The notes below the pieces were generated by a model, which ran no database searches, was not told the origin of the DNA, and saw only the letters and a program-made list of their open reading frames with translations. Shown one piece after another: positions 1-49,586 of a DNA stretch of 64,000 bases; within the stretch, counting starts at the first letter, position 1; each line of letters starts with the position of its first letter. Both the position numbers and the translations under genes were made by a program. The stretch covers positions 37,292,301 to 37,356,300 of the forward strand of contig OZ020622.1 of NCBI GenBank assembly GCA_963971575.1, given 5' to 3'. Origin of the DNA: Liopterus haemorrhoidalis. Lineage: Eukaryota; Arthropoda; Insecta; Coleoptera; Dytiscidae.

Positions 1-810
1 CTGGTCTAGCAGGTTATACTGTTGTCGGCGTAGCGGTAAGCGTTTTAAACATATCCTAATTTCGTTTTACTCGATTTTCGGGAATTGCTCTTGGCACACT
101 GTTCGGTAATTCTGTTTTGCAGTTCCTGGATATTGTTAATAGGGGTCTTGTACACATTATTTTTCAGATAAGGGAATATAAAGTAATCTAAAATAGTCAA
201 GTCTGGTGATCTAGGTGGAAATTCTAAATTTGAACGTAAACTAGATATTCGATCTTCAAAAAGTTCACAAAGGGTGAAGGGGAGTTTCGCGAAAAGTATG
301 AGGATTTTGAGCATTTCATAACCTTATATTTTGTGAATTTATATCCCCCGAAAGGGTAAACCAGGCCTCGTTCGAAAAAAATCTTAAATTTAACAACTCA
401 TCATTATCAATTAAATTTTGTTGGAACCAGTGGCAATACACAATTCGCCTATTGTGATTTTCTGGCAGCAACTCATGTAAAGAAATTTGTTTGTATGGGA
501 ACAGCTTTAAATCTTTTTTGACAATAGTCTGGGAAGTTCCTAATGATAAACCAGTTTCTTGCGAAAGTGTACGTAGTGATTTAGTGGGTTACTCCTTCAT
601 ACGTTGACGAACATCATCAACTGTATTTTGAGTACAAACTCTTGGCCTTCCAGTTCTATCTCTATGAGTAATGATCCCTGTATCTCGAAATAAATCAACA
701 CATTTTTTAAGTGCGCTGTAAAAATCTCCTTCAATGAAAGCAATATCTGGAAATTGTAGCCGAAATTTCGCTAAACATGACACCGCACTGTAAATTCACC
801 GTTCTCTCGC
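1..810 (-). pseudogene. Tc1/mariner-like transposase relic, internally deleted
   Basis: Two blocks read on the minus strand. At 589-783 is a DNA-binding region with a GRPR-like motif; its frame runs leftward through about 360. At 45-314 is the C-terminal catalytic end with PPRSPDLTILDYF. The first catalytic motif near 380 reads FFSNEAWF, with Asn where Asp is expected. The middle, including the second catalytic Asp, is missing, so the element is dead. Terminal repeats were not found; the relic runs off the left edge. It sits in an intron of the oxidase gene. Confidence 0.7.
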
Positions 811-1209
811 AGACCATTTCGAAAATATAATTCAATCATAAATTTTTTGTGTTCTATTGAAAAAACTATTATAATTGTGGCTTAATTGAATTTTCAATAT
901 AAATACTATGATAATAATATGACAACAATATTCAATATAATATGACAACAATAACAGTGATGACAGTTAATTAATTTTAAAGTTTGCTGTTGACATTACT
1001 TTTATTTTTCATAGCCAACCCTTATGTAATTTCTTTTTGAACTCATGGTATATTCGGGACTTAGTAATTTTTATCAAATATCCGGGACAAAATGACAAAC
1101 TGGCCGGAACGCCTCTATTTACGCCTCTATTTACGCCTCTATATTTTGTTTTTTTGAACTGCCACCATTAGTTAATGCTTGCCTACGCGATTGGTGTACA
1201 ATAACTTAC
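811..1209. other. Intron sequence with a short tandem repeat
   Basis: AT-rich intron DNA without coding signal. At about 1108-1143 the 13-base unit CGCCTCTATTTA(C) is repeated roughly three times in tandem. Nothing else recognised. Confidence 0.5.
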
Positions 1210-39127
<37,918 letters not shown>

Positions 39128-40161
39128 CTGAAAATTATAAAATAATTATATTAAGATAATTCTTACAAAAAATATGCAATAAGCATTTAAGGCAGTGATG
39201 GCATCCTACCGGTTCGCAAAGGTTCGCGCGAACCGTTTCTTAAAATTATTGAAACCTTAGGGAACCGGTTGTTAGAATTATTCAAAATAAATGAATTACT
39301 CTGACTTCAGTTTTGAATCGTGCGCCGTGCCCTGCAGTGTTGCAAATGTAATATTTATTTTATAGATTATTAATAATACGCTCTTAAAATTTTTTCCTTA
39401 TATTTAATAAATGGAAGTGATTTGTTTTCACTCTTAAATATACAGAATAGGTTCCTAGATATCACATGACTTTATAGAACCGCTTCACGTTATCACCACA
39501 GTTTACCAAGTGGAATACAATTATCATCAAGTATAGTATTTTTCGACGAAGATTCTGAACTATACCTACTGTTCTGAATGATATCTACTTGGTATCTGTA
39601 AAAAAATCGATGCCAAATTTACTTAGTATTGAATCAAAAATATCGATAATTTACTTGTATTTAATTGAATCGAATCATCCCTATGCATAATATCTAGTGC
39701 AGGCAGTGGCGGCGCTAGCTGGAGGTCCGGGGGGGGGGGGGCTAAAAGTTGCTCTGGCCCCCAGTTGGCCCCCCTAAAATTGCTTGGAAAAAAATATATT
39801 TTAGAAGTGAGGACCTTTTTTTTAGGCTATTACTTGTATTTTCATATGTAAACGATAAAAAAAAATATTTCTTGGCCCCCCCAAATTTTACTCTAATTTT
39901 TTTAGTCAGGTAATTTCAATATAATATTAGTCTTGTTAGTTTATTTATAAAACTATAGATTTATTTATTTATTTATTTTTAATATATTTATCTTTATCAT
40001 ACATTAATTTATTTAGTAATTTGCTTCTTCTTTGGTCTACGTCAGGTTTTTTTTATTTTTTTATTTAAATTTTTATTTTATTTTCATTTCTTTTTTTTTA
40101 TTTCTTGTTTACGATTTCATTATTGTCACCACAAGATACTTCGTATCTTTTATGACAGCAT
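39128..40161. other. Upstream intron/flank with MITE fragments
   Basis: Fragments only. CAGTGATGGCATCCTACCGG at 39193 and CAGTGGCGGCGCTAGCTGG at 39715 look like left ends of hAT-type MITEs without partners. A stretch at about 39490-39600 is related, inverted, to the centre of the 27400-28165 element. No exon could be supported. Confidence 0.4.
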
Positions 40162-40700
40162 TTTTACCGACCGCCAACATATATAAGGGAGGTATTGTGA
40201 TCATACCGATTTTGAGATTTCGAGATTTCAATGGATCTCCACGAATTGAGGTCCCTACATAACGTTTTGACTATTTTTAGCATGATGTCTGTTGGTCTGT
40301 CTGTCCGTCCGTCCGTCTGTCCGTCTGTCCGTCCGTCCGTCCGTCTGTCTGTCTGTCTGTCTGTCTGTGTACACGTGCAGAGCAAATTCGGCTCAAAGTA
40401 TTTTTATGAAACTTCATATTTAAGCTTCTGCCATCAATGGCACGAGTTGATCAACATTTAGTAAAAATCGGTAGACTAAAAATGGGAGTTTACTCGTGTC
40501 GATTTTAAGGTGTTTCCGAATATTTCAAAACAGAAAAATATTTCGAAAAAATTTATTGAACAAAAGTTGCTATAAAAGAAATAACTAACAACTTTTATTT
40601 GAAATATTTTTTGATAAAACGAAAAAAAAAATTCTAAAAAAGTCTAAATTTTTTCATACTTATATGAAACGTTTCCATGGTCATGGTAAATAATATCTCT
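40162..40700 (-). mobile_element. HINE-like element family D, copy 3
   Basis: Inverted: end TTTTTACCGACCGCC at left, (GTCY)n at about 40288-40370, then GCCATCAATGGCACGAG and GAGTTTACTCGTGTCG. The 5' part near 40650-40690 (TTTCATACTTATATG..., TTTCCATGGTCATGG) is shared inverted with 43785-43830. Ends are approximate. Confidence 0.65.
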
Positions 40701-40761
40701 GTTAGAAAATATTACGTCAAGTTATTTCTGTTATGTAGCGTGTAGTCAGTAGTAACATATA

Positions 40762-42071
40762 CAAGGTGTCTCAAAAGAAATTTTATATTTAGTGGATCGA
40801 TTGAAAAAAAAGTAAGCCGTATATAGAAAAAATGTTTATTAATTATTAAAATACACTTTTTGGGGATTTATTTCTTAAAAATAATATCGTCTAAATGTAG
40901 ACCCTCGCGTTCTCGGCACTCATTTAATCGAACAGTAAAATTACTTATGACGTCTCGGCAGGTGGACTCAGGGATGACTGCCATTTCGTGACGGATATTT
41001 TCTTTCAAATGCGCCAGTGAAGTCGGTTTATTGGCGTAAACTTTAGATTTAAGATAACCCCATAGGAAAAAGTCCATAGGGGTTAAATCTGGACTGCGTG
41101 GAGGCCAATTTATGTCACCTCTCCAGGAGATCAATTTGCCTGAGAAAATTTCACGAACACGTGGCAGAGACATATTGGACGTGTGTGAAGTTGCTCCGTC
41201 CTGTTGGAACCATGTTCTTTGGTTATAGCCAGGAAAGTTTTGCAGTTCAGGTACCAAGAAGTTGTCTAACATCTCCACATAACGCTCTGAATTCACTGTA
41301 ACTGCACGCCCCCTTTCGTCTTCAAAAAAGTAAGGTCCGATAATTCCTCGCGCCGACATCGCAGCCCATACGGTCATTTTAGGCGAATGTAGGGGTTTCT
41401 GATGTTTGCGTTTCGGATTCGTTGCACTCCAGTAGCGGCAGTTCTGCTTATTTACGTGGCCATTAAGATGAAAATGAGCTTCATCCGAAAACAAAATGTT
41501 GGTAAACGTTTAAAATCGCTCAATCACCTGATTTACGAAATTAAGCCTCTGACTGGCATCTTGGGGCTTTAATTCTTGCACCAATTGAATTTTGTAGGGG
41601 TGCAGCTTTAGGTCTTTGTGCATAATGCGATGTAATGATGATCTATGCACATTTAAAGCACTTGCGCGCTTCCGAATTGAAAGGTTCGGGTCGTCACGAA
41701 CAGACTGATTAACATTCTCCACGTTTTCTACCGTTCTTGATGACCTAGGTCGCCCGGATATTGATTTATCCAGCGTTGTACCAGTCTCTTCAAACTTTTT
41801 AACCCAATGTTGAATGAGAGGAATGCTTGGCGCATCATTTAAGTGGCGAAAACCTCGAATACTGCAGAATTTTCTACGCGCTACAGTCGCCGAATCACCG
41901 TTTTTGTAAAACTCTCGCACGCATAACGCGCGGTCTGCTCCCGAGAAACGCTCCATAGCGATTGAATTCCCAAGAGCCAGGCTACCGATTGACATAACCC
42001 CCGCGCCCCTCGGATACGTTGCGTTCACGCAGTAAGCTAAATAAATATAAAATTTCTTTTGAGACACCTTG
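40762..42071 (-). mobile_element. DD41D mariner-like transposon, copy 2, one nonsense mutation
   Basis: Termini CAAGGTGTCTCAAAAG, TA duplications at 40760-40761 and 42072-42073, 1,310 bp. Two open frames (42067-41510 and 41494-40868) are separated by a single TAA at 41510-41512, where copy 1 has TCA (Ser). All three catalytic Asp are present. This is a recently disabled copy. Confidence 0.93.
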
Positions 42072-42339
42072 TATTAGACCTTGTACCTAAAGGATACTGT
42101 CATTGGGCAGTTTAATGGAGATAATTAAAAAAAAAAAGTTATTTTTACTCTGCTGCTAGAATGTATTTTATACAAGTACTTTATGATGGCGGTCGGTCCT
42201 GTGGTGACCACAGCTGATTTTTTTTTTTATATATTATTATATGCATGCATACATTTTATTTATTGTCAAGTCTATTTTGTAATTCACCTTAAATGTATCA
42301 ATGGTATATGAAATATGTTACATACATTTGAGGGAGACG
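42072..42339. other. Intergenic or intronic sequence, nothing recognised
   Basis: AT-rich DNA between the mariner copy and a LINE 3' end. Confidence 0.4.
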
Positions 42340-42940
42340 TTAAACCATGGGGTTCTTCCTGCAGGATTAACCGCAGGGAGGAAACCGCCATCACACGCCT
42401 CCGTATAGGTTGGTAGACCCATGGACACCTCCTTCGAGGAGAAGAGTCCCCTATCTGTGAGACGTGTAACACAGATTTGTGTTACACTTTTTAACTGAGT
42501 GTATACAGTTCGAGGATGTCAGGGAGAGGTTAGGCCTGTGCTATGACCTGTCAGTTGCTTTAGGTGACGACAGGGTACTCATGGACAGGCTGATACTCTT
42601 CCTGAGAGAATCGAACTTATTGTTTTATGTGTGAAGTCTTGCACCTTATTTGAATGTGTTTCTAGTTATTGACTGTGATATTCGATGGTAATTGGCCCCT
42701 TTACAGCCTCTTACCATCACCCTGAGTCTGTTCAAATTTACGAACAGACTTTTTATATTATTTATTTGTGTTTGTCAGTACAAAATTTCTTTTATTGAGA
42801 ATGGGTATTTTTAATGATTTTATCTATTTATTGATTGTTTAATTTATTGTTTTTAATATGTAGTGTAGTCATTTAAATGGGCTGCGTTAGGCGCAAATAG
42901 CCTTTGTTGCTGTGCGCCAAAAACTAACTAACTAACTTAC
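42340..42940 (+). mobile_element. LINE 3' end (Jockey/I-like), degenerate
   Basis: Plus-strand remnants read INRREETAITRLRIG, then HGHLLRGEESPICETCN, a Cys-containing segment, and after a shift ALGDDRVLMDRLILFLRES to a stop near 42632. This resembles the end of the ORF2 of Jockey/I-type LINEs (RLRIGHT...C..C pattern). A 3' UTR follows, ending in GCGCCAAAAACTAACTAACT, a short (AACT)n tail. The frame is broken; the 5' part is absent. Confidence 0.65.
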
Positions 42941-43194
42941 ATACATTTGCATAATCGATATAATATTTATTTTATTTTTTTCGTACAAATACAAAAATAC
43001 AAAAAAAAAAACCTAAAAACATTAAAAAAATTTAATGATGCAATTTTCTGTAAAAATACAGAAAATTGTTGTCTGAAATATGTTATTAAGTTATTAAGCG
43101 ATAACACTTTTACAACATTTTTGTTTTTACAATTATATAAATATTCTATTAGATAGATAAAAATTCGCTGCGTATTTTGCTGTACTTATATTAT
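42941..43194. other. Sequence related to the 27400-28165 element end
   Basis: Only the stretch near 43130-43180 (ATTAGATAGATAAAAATTCG) is recognisable as one end of that inverted-repeat family. The rest is A/T-rich. Confidence 0.4.
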
Positions 43195-43310
43195 TATTAT
43201 TATTTTAATTTATTTTACAACGGCCTTTATTTTTGCAACGAGGCTAATCGCCGATGCCAGGGGGCGAGTTCCAACACCTGGATGAGGGGTGAATTATTGT
43301 GAAAATATTT
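43195..43310 (-). repeat. SINE tail, second copy
   Basis: On the minus strand it carries TGGCATCGGCGATTAGCCTC and ends in an (ATAAT)n-like tail (ATTATTATTATTATT at 43188-43203 on the plus strand). It matches 37736-37864. The tRNA-like head is absent. Confidence 0.7.
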
Positions 43311-43368
43311 TGTGTAACTTAAATTTTAAGTTGCGCTTGATAAAGTGTCAAGCCTTTTTTGCGTAATA

Positions 43369-45260
43369 CAAGGGCTACCATTTAAGTTTTTACAAAAACT
43401 TAAGAAAGAAAAAAAAATTTTTTTGTACAAATTGTTTTATTGCTTTTCAAAATATTCGCCTTTAAGATTTATACACTTTTGCATGTGTTCAAACCAATTC
43501 TCGAAACGTTTTTTCCACTCTGAAGTTGGTATCTCAAAAACATGGTTTTCGAAGTCTTCAACACGTTTTTGAGGTGATGAAAATCGCTGTCCACGCATTT
43601 TTTGTTTGATATGGGGAAACAAAACAAAACCAGTGGCGAAAGGAAACCTCCGCTAGACTTGCCCCCCCCATTAAAAAATATTTTAAAAAAATCGTAAATA
43701 TTTAGATAAATCTTCAAAAATACATCAAATTATGTTCTATACAAATTTTTGTCCAAGGCTTGCTTTACTAGTTACGAATTAATTATCATGACCATGGAAA
43801 CGTTACATATAAGTATGAAAAAATTGAGACATATAAGTATGAAATTTTAAATAATTTTACAAAAAAATTTCGAAATTTTTCGTTTTATCAAAAAACGTCT
43901 CAAATAAAAGTTATTAGTAATTGCATTTATAGTAACTTTTGTTCAATAAATTTTTTCGAAATATTTTTCTGTTGCTAAATATTCGCAAAAATATTAAAAT
44001 CGACACGAGTAAACTCCCATTTCTAGTCAACCGATTTTCATAAAAAACAATAGGGTTCTTCCCATTTAATAGGAGAATTTTTTAGTACCAGAACGAACTC
44101 TTTAAGTTAAACCGTTTTTGAGTTATCGTGTATACACACAGACACACAGACACACACACACACATACGGACGGCACTTCGAAAATAGGTTTTTTGGATTC
44201 CCTGGACCATGAAACGTGGTCATCCGTCAAAATCTCGACATCGAAATTTTTCGCGATTACAATACTTGCCCCTTATATATTAAGGTCAGGCAAGTAAAAA
44301 TCGTTAGGGGATAAATCAGGTGAATACGGGCAATGAGACATTAATTAGATGATTTTCTCCTTCAAATAATCAAATGTTTGACGTGCTGTGTGGGAGCTTG
44401 CATTGTCATGATGAAGAATGATGCGACGTTTTTTGTTATTTTTCCTGATTTTGTCGATGACTTGTGGCAAACAAATTATTGTATACCATTCGGCATTAAC
44501 TGTTCTCCGATCCTCTAACGCAATAGTTGCGACATGTCCAGTACAACCGAAAACACAAGCCATCATTTTCTTATGCTTCGTGACGGAACAACTTTTGTGG
44601 GTTTCGGTTCGTCTTGGAAGACCCAGTGAATTGTTGCTTAGTTTCCAGTTCATATGAATAAATCCAAGTTTCGTCACCTGTAAACGATGTTGTATACGGA
44701 TTTTGCAGTGCCTAGGTTGAATTTTTTTAACATTCCCTTACACCAATCAACACGAGTCTTTTTTGAGCTTCGCTCAAAGTATGCGGAATCCATTAGGAAC
44801 AGATCTTTTTCACAACTATATGTTCATGCAAAATCGAATGTAATTGCAGTCTGCTATATGCCAAAGGATGCCTCTATCTCACGGTTAGTCACATGCCGAT
44901 CTTCTTAATCATTTTGCGCATAGCATCGATGTTTTTTTTTGAATCACAACCGATTTTGGTCGACCTTCACGAGATTCATCACTGATTCAACACAAGTTGA
45001 ACGAAGCAAATCTATGCATTGTTGTTGAGTTAGGCCTTTACTAAAATCGTAAAAAATCATACAACGAAAACCTTCACGAGTAATATCTATTTTTTCACAA
45101 ACTTGTTTTTTTAAAGCTCACTGTCAACAAACTACTCGGTCAATTTATAAACTTCCACTGATTTCACAATAACAAATGTCAAATTTTACGATTATAGTAA
45201 TGACACATTTCAGTATTACCATCTAGTGGTCGTTTGTAAAAACATAAAAGGTAACCCTCG
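43369..45260 (-). mobile_element. Mariner element (DD34D type) with a later insertion
   Basis: Termini CAAGGGCTACC and CGAGGGTTACC (read inward) extend into similar TTTTTACAAA blocks; TA flanks at 43367-43368 and 45261-45262. Minus-strand coding pieces: helix-turn-helix region at 45110-44890 with an internal loss, ALEDRRTVNAEW and RRIILHHDNASSHTA at 44677-44345, and KQKMRGQRF and WKKRFENWFEHMQKC at 43622-43437. Frame changes and stops make it dead. The coding end is separated from the rest by 43628-44303. Confidence 0.88.
43628..44303 (+). mobile_element. Composite insertion in the mariner, including family D-like sequence
   Basis: Inserted between the SPND and FPHIKQ segments of the mariner. 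The left part starts ACCAGTGGCGAAAGG with a C-run (hAT-MITE-like). The right part (from about 43785) has the family D blocks AACTTTTGTTCAATAA and ATCGACACGAGTAAACTC, but a CACACAGACA microsatellite (44137-44163) and a divergent 3' end GTCAGGCAAGTAAAAA. Confidence 0.6.
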
Positions 45261-45427
45261 TATTGACTTAAAAAGTATAATGTGAAACTCAGTGGTGGTG
45301 CTAGCTTTTCAAATCTGGGGAGGCTACAAAATATTTAAGGGGGCCACCATTTTTTTATTGTTATAAATGAAAATATGATGGTTTTGAATTTTGAAAAATG
45401 AAAGCCGGCCGTAAACTGCCCTTTGAC
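45261..45427. other. Spacer with a hAT-MITE-like end
   Basis: CAGTGGTGGTGCTAGC at 45291 resembles MITE ends seen elsewhere; no partner end. Confidence 0.35.
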
Positions 45428-45820
45428 TAGGGTGACCATCCGTCCCGGTTTTTGAGGTGAGGCCCTTTTTTTTTGATCTTCACTTTGAATTTGGAATTTG
45501 GGAGGTGAGGACCTTTTCTTTTTTTGCTCTTCACTTTGAATTTGGGAGGTGAGGACCTTTTTTTTTTTGATCTTCACTTTGAATTTGGAATTTAGGAGGT
45601 GAGGACCTTTTCTTTTTTTGCTCTTCACTTTGAATTTGGGAGGTGAGGACCTTTTTTTTTTGCTCTTCACTTGGATTTGGGAGGCGAGGACCTTTTTTTT
45701 TGCTCTTCACTTGGATTTGGGAGGTGAGGACCTTTTTGCTCTTCACTTGGATCTGGGAGGTGAAGACCTTCTTTTTTTTCCTGTGTCCCGGTTTCCCTTC
45801 ACTGAAATCTGGTCACCCTA
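45428..45820. mobile_element. hAT-type MITE built from tandem units, 8-bp duplication CCTTTGAC
   Basis: TAGGGTGACCATCCGTCCCG at left and CTGGTCACCCTA at right, flanked by CCTTTGAC (45420-45427, 45821-45828). The interior is about eight tandem units of 40-65 bp built from GGGAGGTGAGGACC, a T-run, TTGCTCTTCACTT and GGATTTGGGAGG-like blocks. The long Lys/Ser-rich and Leu/Trp-rich frames on both strands are products of this array, not genes. Confidence 0.92.
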
Positions 45821-46256
45821 CCTTTGACCCGCTTCCATCTTTCACAATTCGAAATATTCCGAAAATAAATTGGGCACTTAAATTTTCTCCAAACATATCT
45901 GTGGCGGGGGGGGGGGGCATAACAATTTTTAAATATGTATTAATATTCTAATATTATTATAAATTTGTACATCTATCAAAACGCACATTGATATATTAAA
46001 TCTATATTTATAAAATTGGAGGCTAAATCAGCTTTTTTTTTTGAGCTCATATTTGGTCTCCACACGATTCGAGTGATTATAAGAAAATATCCACAAAAAA
46101 ATCAATTTTTGTCTGTAATGATGATCGGCATGACGATCGAGTAAAACCAGGATTCGAACATAGGCTATAAGGCATTTTAAAATTTGTATGTATACTTGTG
46201 TGTGTTTCGGGGTTAAAACTGTTTATTAAAGAACTTAAAATATCTCTATAAATGTA
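45821..46256. other. Sequence without a recognised gene
   Basis: A G-run at 45904-45917 and a short tRNA-B-box-like CCAGGATTCGAAC near 46147. Nothing further. Confidence 0.35.
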
Positions 46257-47565
46257 CAAGGTGTCTCAAAAGAAATTTTATATTTATTTAGCTTACTGCG
46301 TGAACGCAACGTATCCGAGGGGCGCGGGGGTTATGTCGATCGGTAGCCTGGCTCTTGGGAATTCAATCGCTATGGAGCGTTTCTCGGGAGCAGACCGCGC
46401 GTTAGCGTGCGAGAGTTTTACAAAAACGGTGATTCGGCGACTGCAGCGCGTAGAAAATTCTACAGTATTCGAGGTTTACGCCACTTAAATGATGCGCCAA
46501 GCATTCCTCTCATTCGACATTGGGTTAAAAAGTTTGAAGAGACTGGTACAACGCTGGATAAATCAAAATCCGGGCGACCTAGGTCATCAAGAACGGTAGA
46601 AAACGTGGAGAATGTTAATCAGTCTGTTCGTGACGACCCGAACCTTTCAATTCGGAAGCGCGCAAGTGCTTTAAATGTGCATAGATCATCATTACATCGC
46701 ATTATGCACAAAGACCTAAAGCTGCACCCCTACAAAATTCAATTGGTGCAAGAATTAAAGCCCCAAGATGCCAGTCAGAGGCTTAATTTCGTAAATCAGG
46801 TGATTGAGCGATTTTCAACGTTTACCAACATTTTGTTTTCGGATGAAGCTCATTTTCATCTTAATGGCCACGTAAATAAGCAGAACTGCCGCTACTGGAG
46901 TGCAACGAATCCGAAACGCAAACATCAGAAACTCCTACATTCGCCTAAAGTGACCGTATGGGCTGCGATGTCGGCGCGAGGAATTATCGGCCCTTACTTT
47001 TTTGAAGACGAAAGGGGGCGTGCAGTTACAGTGAATTCAGAACGTTATGTGGAGATGTTAGACAACTTCTTGGTACCTGAACTGCAAAACTTTCCTGGCT
47101 ATAACCAAAGAACATGGTTCCAACAGAACGGAGCAACTTCACACACGTCCAATATGTCTCTGCCACGTGTTCGTGAAATTTTCTCAGGCAAATTGATCTC
47201 CCGGAGAGGTGACATAAATTGACCTCCACGCAGTCCAGATTTAACCCCTATGGACTTTTTCCTATGGGGTTATCTTAAATCTAAAGTTTACGCCAATAAA
47301 CCGACTTCACTGGCGCATTTGAAAGAAAATATCCGTCACGAAATGGCAGCCATCCCTGAGTCCACCTGCCGAGACGTCATAAGTAATTTTACTGTTCGAT
47401 TAAATGAGTGCCGAGAACGCGAGGGTCTACATTTAGACGATATTATTTTTAAGAAATAAATCCCCAAAAAGTGTATTTTAATAATTAATAAACATTTTTT
47501 CTATATACGGCTTACTTTTTTTTTAATCGATCCACTAAATATAAAATTTCTTTTGAGACACCTTG
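46257..47565 (+). mobile_element. DD41D mariner-like transposon, copy 3, three inactivating lesions
   Basis: Termini CAAGGTGTCTCAAAAG, TA at 46255-46256 and 47566-47567, 1,309 bp. Compared with copy 1 it has a one-base deletion near 46405 (frame break between 46252-46488 and 46407-47222), Asp to Asn in the second catalytic motif (QQNGATSHT, codon 47127-47129) and TGG to TGA at 47220-47222 just before PPRSPDLTPMD. It is dead as a transposase source, but the ends look mobilisable. Confidence 0.94.
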
Positions 47566-47639
47566 TATATAATTAAAATTATTTATAATAAGAAAACTAA
47601 TATTTTTTGTTCAATGCATGTTTTCAATTAGATGAATAT

Positions 47640-48315
47640 TTGTGAGTTGCGGGGGGACACCTTAAAACTAAATCTACTTTTTACTTGGGGCACCGCGGAA
47701 AAATTCTAATAAATGCACCAACGGGTTATAGGCATCTAAAGATCTCCGTAGTTTATTTAGTACAGAAAAAATTTGGGGCTTTAATCGTTTAACGCGTTTT
47801 GAGACTACGACATTTTTTTAATAGTATAATTTAAATTATTTGTGAATTAAAAAAAAAAAAAACTCAAAAACGGTTTGAGACAGCGACCTCCGATTAAAAC
47901 TTTTGGATTCTCCGTAGTTTATTTAATTTAGAAATAATTTGATTTAATCGTTTAATTCGTTTTGAGATTATTTATGACTAATATTTTTAATGGCATAATT
48001 TACATTATTTGTGAAAATTGTGAATTAATAAAAAGTACAACTCAAATAACGGTTAGAGAAAAGGACCTGAGGTTAGAATTTTTGGATCCCTCGTAGTTTA
48101 TTTAGACTAAAAAAAATGTGAGCGTTAATTTGTTTAGCTTATTTTAAAATTATGACAAATTTTAATATGGCGTGATTTATAGAAATTTTCATCTTCGCAT
48201 AGACATATTTCAAAAACGAAATGCGAGAAAGACCTGTGGTTGAAATTTTTAAAATCTTGAGGTCCTTATTGACTTGTAACCATATTTTGAAGGAAACAAA
48301 ATTTTTGAAAATTTT
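47640..48315 (+). repeat. Tandem array, period about 170 bp
   Basis: The marker CGTAGTTTATTTA recurs near 47749, 47922 and 48091. Each unit also has a GAGA...GACCT..GGTT..AATTTTTGGA block, and a weaker fourth unit follows. The plan and part of the sequence match the 150-bp array at 6560-7470. A further unit at about 49390-49570 lies beyond an inserted HINE-like copy. Confidence 0.7.
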
Positions 48316-48317
48316 CA

Positions 48318-49362
48318 TTTTTAGGGTTTTGTAGGTATGACCAAAAAACCCTTATACCGTCATTTTGTCGTCTGTCTGTCTGTCTGTCTGTTCGGTAAAA
48401 ATTGTAGCCAAACGGCTAAACCTAGAGAGTTGAAATTTGGCATGCTTATACAACTCTTTGACCCGCACATAGAAAAAATACTAAAACATCTAAAAAACAT
48501 ATCCCTCTAAAAATATAAACAAATATGTACTCATCGAAAAAAAAAATATTTTTTTTAATTTTTGAGTAGGGTATCAAATGAAAGCCCTTAGTACGTGGAT
48601 TAACGATCAAAATTTTATTTTTGCAAAATAAATTATTTTGACGCGATTTTTGCCAAAATTGTGCAAAAAAATTTTTGTCCCACACCCTGTAGCCCAGATG
48701 GTTTAAACTAAAAATCTGAAAAAATTCTAAGTATTGTACATTGCTGTGAACCGGAATAGTACAACAGGAATTTTTGATCAGATTATGTTTTCGGAAAATA
48801 ACGCATTTTTTGTGTTTTTAACTAAAATATGTTAACTATTTAATACGTTGTGTAACATACCACATCAGTAGCTCTCGTGGCGTGGTTGGATTTATCGTAC
48901 GCTTAATAATATAAGAAACTTACAAACTAGGGTTCGAATCCTGTTGATTTTATTTTTTGTTTTTTTTTTGCATTTTTATTTTGTTTAAATTATTTTGTCA
49001 AAATTCTAGTTATATTTTGGTAAATGTTGCATTTAATTTTTAAAAGCGTAAATTTAATAACCAGTGGGAAGTGTTGAAATTATAATTTAATTCTATATTT
49101 GAAGGTATCAGAGGGCGAGGCTTATGATTTAAGCAACCAATGGAAGCCATAGGCGCAATTTTCAAAATCTTAATGAACCTTGCTATATAAAAAAAATTCT
49201 GCACATATTTAGAAACTTAAATAATGATATTAGGCTTTCGAATTAAAATTCATAAAAAAATATTTTGACATAAAATTTGTTTTGGCATCCCAAATTATCA
49301 TCACACAGTTAATAAATACCTGCGAAACCCTGAAATGTGTGAAAATTCACACTTCACATCAA
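48318..49362 (-). mobile_element. HINE-like element family A, copy 7, inside the tandem array
   Basis: Tail TTTTAGGGTTTTGTAGGTA at left, (GTCT)n at about 48371-48391, head ending TTCACACTTCACATCAA at 49362. The plus-strand tRNA-like segment at about 48868-48950 (CTCGTGGCGTGGTTGG, then GGGTTCGAATCC) differs from the others. The body is closest to copy 1 (shared CTTCAAATATAGAATTAA, inverted), though their tRNA-like segments differ. Confidence 0.78.
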
Positions 49363-49586
49363 TTTTTTTAAATTTTTTATTTTATTTTTTATAAATCCTA
49401 ACTATAAAATGGTTGGGGATAGAAATCTGCGGTTTGAATTTTTAAAATCCACAGAGATTGTATAGTCTAAAAAAAAAAAAATGGCTTTAATAAATCGTTT
49501 ATTAAGTTTTGTATGGGCAGTAATCCAAAACCTTTGAAAATGGCCAAAAATCGAAAAAATCGTAAGGGGTAGACAGCTTAAAAAAA
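49363..49586 (+). repeat. Tandem-array unit beyond the insertion
   Basis: Contains GGTTTGAATTTTTAAAATCC and TATAGTCTAAAAAAA as in the array at 47640-48315, showing the array was split by HINE-like copy 7. Confidence 0.6.

Noticed and set aside
45335..45951. Lys/Ser-rich and Trp/Leu-rich frames on both strands
   Set aside because: Products of the tandem units of a MITE with hAT ends and target duplication.
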